In this document: positions 6,325-6,495 of the stretch, piece after piece
Layout: every line of letters starts with the position of its first letter
How positions within the stretch are numbered: the first letter of the stretch is position 1
NCBI GenBank assembly: GCA_031255235.1
Contig: JAIRSX010000047.1
Span: 1-6,495 of the forward strand
Reading direction: 5' to 3'
Length of the DNA stretch: 6,495 bases
DNA from: Rickettsiales bacterium
Lineage (GTDB): Bacteria > Pseudomonadota > Alphaproteobacteria > Rickettsiales > UBA1997
Notes under the pieces: model-generated
Databases searched by the model: none
What the model saw: only the letters and a program-made list of their open reading frames with translations
Told to the model about the DNA's origin: nothing
Translations under genes and position numbers: made by a program

Positions 6325-6350
6325 AAAATTTACTACAATTAACATATAGT
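6322..6350 (+). promoter_or_regulatory. Promoter-like element upstream of the right-edge frame
   Basis: TTCAAA (6322-6327, four of six matches) and TATAGT (6345-6350, five of six matches) are separated by exactly 17 bases. Transcription would start near 6357, about 13 bases before the ATG at 6370, so any mRNA would have a very short leader. No Shine-Dalgarno site is seen between them. Confidence 0.4.
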
Positions 6351-6369
6351 CAATTTTAATTTTTATACT

Positions 6370-6495
6370 ATGAAGAATACAACATTACACAGAGTAATCA
6401 ACTCACTATTAAACATAATAACCTTATCAAATAACAGAACTAATATACCAAATAACAAAACAGATCTTTCAAAACTCTCAATGTTCTCATATAAT
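6370..6495 (+). CDS. Start of an unidentified gene running off the right edge (strand uncertain)
   Basis: From ATG at 6370 there are 42 open codons to the window end, beginning MKNTTLHRVINSLLNIITLS and continuing with Asn, Thr, Ser and Lys-rich sequence. There is no Gly, Ala or Glu, no recognisable domain, and no convincing signal peptide. A promoter-like element ends 20 bases upstream, but there is no ribosome site. The - strand is also open here: from the right edge it reads 43 codons to a TAA at 6365-6363, giving a hydrophobic stretch (SVLLFGILVLLFDKVIMF) that could be the C-terminal membrane span of another gene. The DNA here is A/C-rich and G-poor on the + strand, and C over G on the + strand is also seen where the secretin and Mur ligase are encoded on the - strand. 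Only one of the two frames is likely real. Confidence 0.33.
   Translation, partial: MKNTTLHRVINSLLNIITLSNNRTNIPNNKTDLSKLSMFSYN

Noticed and set aside
6174..6369. A tRNA or other structured RNA in the spacer (GTTCAAAAT resembles a T-loop)
   Set aside because: No matching acceptor, D or anticodon stems can be drawn on either strand.
1..6495. Reassignment of TGA (no gene here ends in TGA)
   Set aside because: Trp is written TGG and no gene contains in-frame TGA. Six genes ending in TAA or TAG is expected in AT-rich DNA.

Overview
The window is strongly AT-rich and uses the standard genetic code: Trp is TGG, no gene contains an in-frame TGA, and every stop is TAA or TAG. It looks like an alphaproteobacterium with a reduced, AT-biased genome. 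Three proteins point that way. The pseudouridine synthase has the wording of alphaproteobacterial and rickettsial RluC (LAVQ.GTK, HRIDK.T.GLLIIAKN, HPILGDGKYGGKKAF). The threonine synthase opens with MKYNSTR and DGGLYIPE, as alphaproteobacterial ThrC does. The secretin lipoprotein is of the MshL/PilQ/GspD kind. A member or relative of Rickettsiales is the best guess. A threonine synthase gene would be unusual for an obligate intracellular Rickettsiales and would fit an extracellular, less dependent lineage such as Deianiraeaceae. The lineage call is inference, not proof.

Layout, left to right. (1) Positions 1-829, + strand: the 3' part of rluC, cut by the window edge inside its S4 domain. (2) Positions 893-955, +: a 20-codon ORF with four tandem Cys-Gly units and a Lys-rich tail, followed by a clean hairpin terminator (990-1015) that probably works in both directions. 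(3) Positions 1061-2728, -: a secretin lipoprotein with an unusual four-cysteine insert, a good sigma70-type promoter (2786-2814) and a GAGGT ribosome site in front of a TTG start. (4) Positions 2819-4021, +: threonine synthase, divergent from the secretin, ending early at the position where relatives continue for several dozen residues. (5) Positions 4068-6081, -: a probable two-gene operon, first a membrane-anchored MurF-like ligase, then an unrecognised single-span membrane protein. (6) Positions 6082-6369: an AT-rich spacer with a 28-codon candidate ORF, two dyads and a promoter-like element. (7) Positions 6370-6495: an open frame running off the right edge, with a competing open frame on the opposite strand.

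The genes do not form one pathway. They are ribosome maturation (RluC), amino-acid synthesis (ThrC) and envelope functions (secretin, Mur ligase, small membrane protein). No transposase, integrase, tRNA, rRNA or CRISPR array was seen. The most unusual element is the (Cys-Gly)4 micro-ORF. It is too short for ordinary gene callers and has its own terminator.
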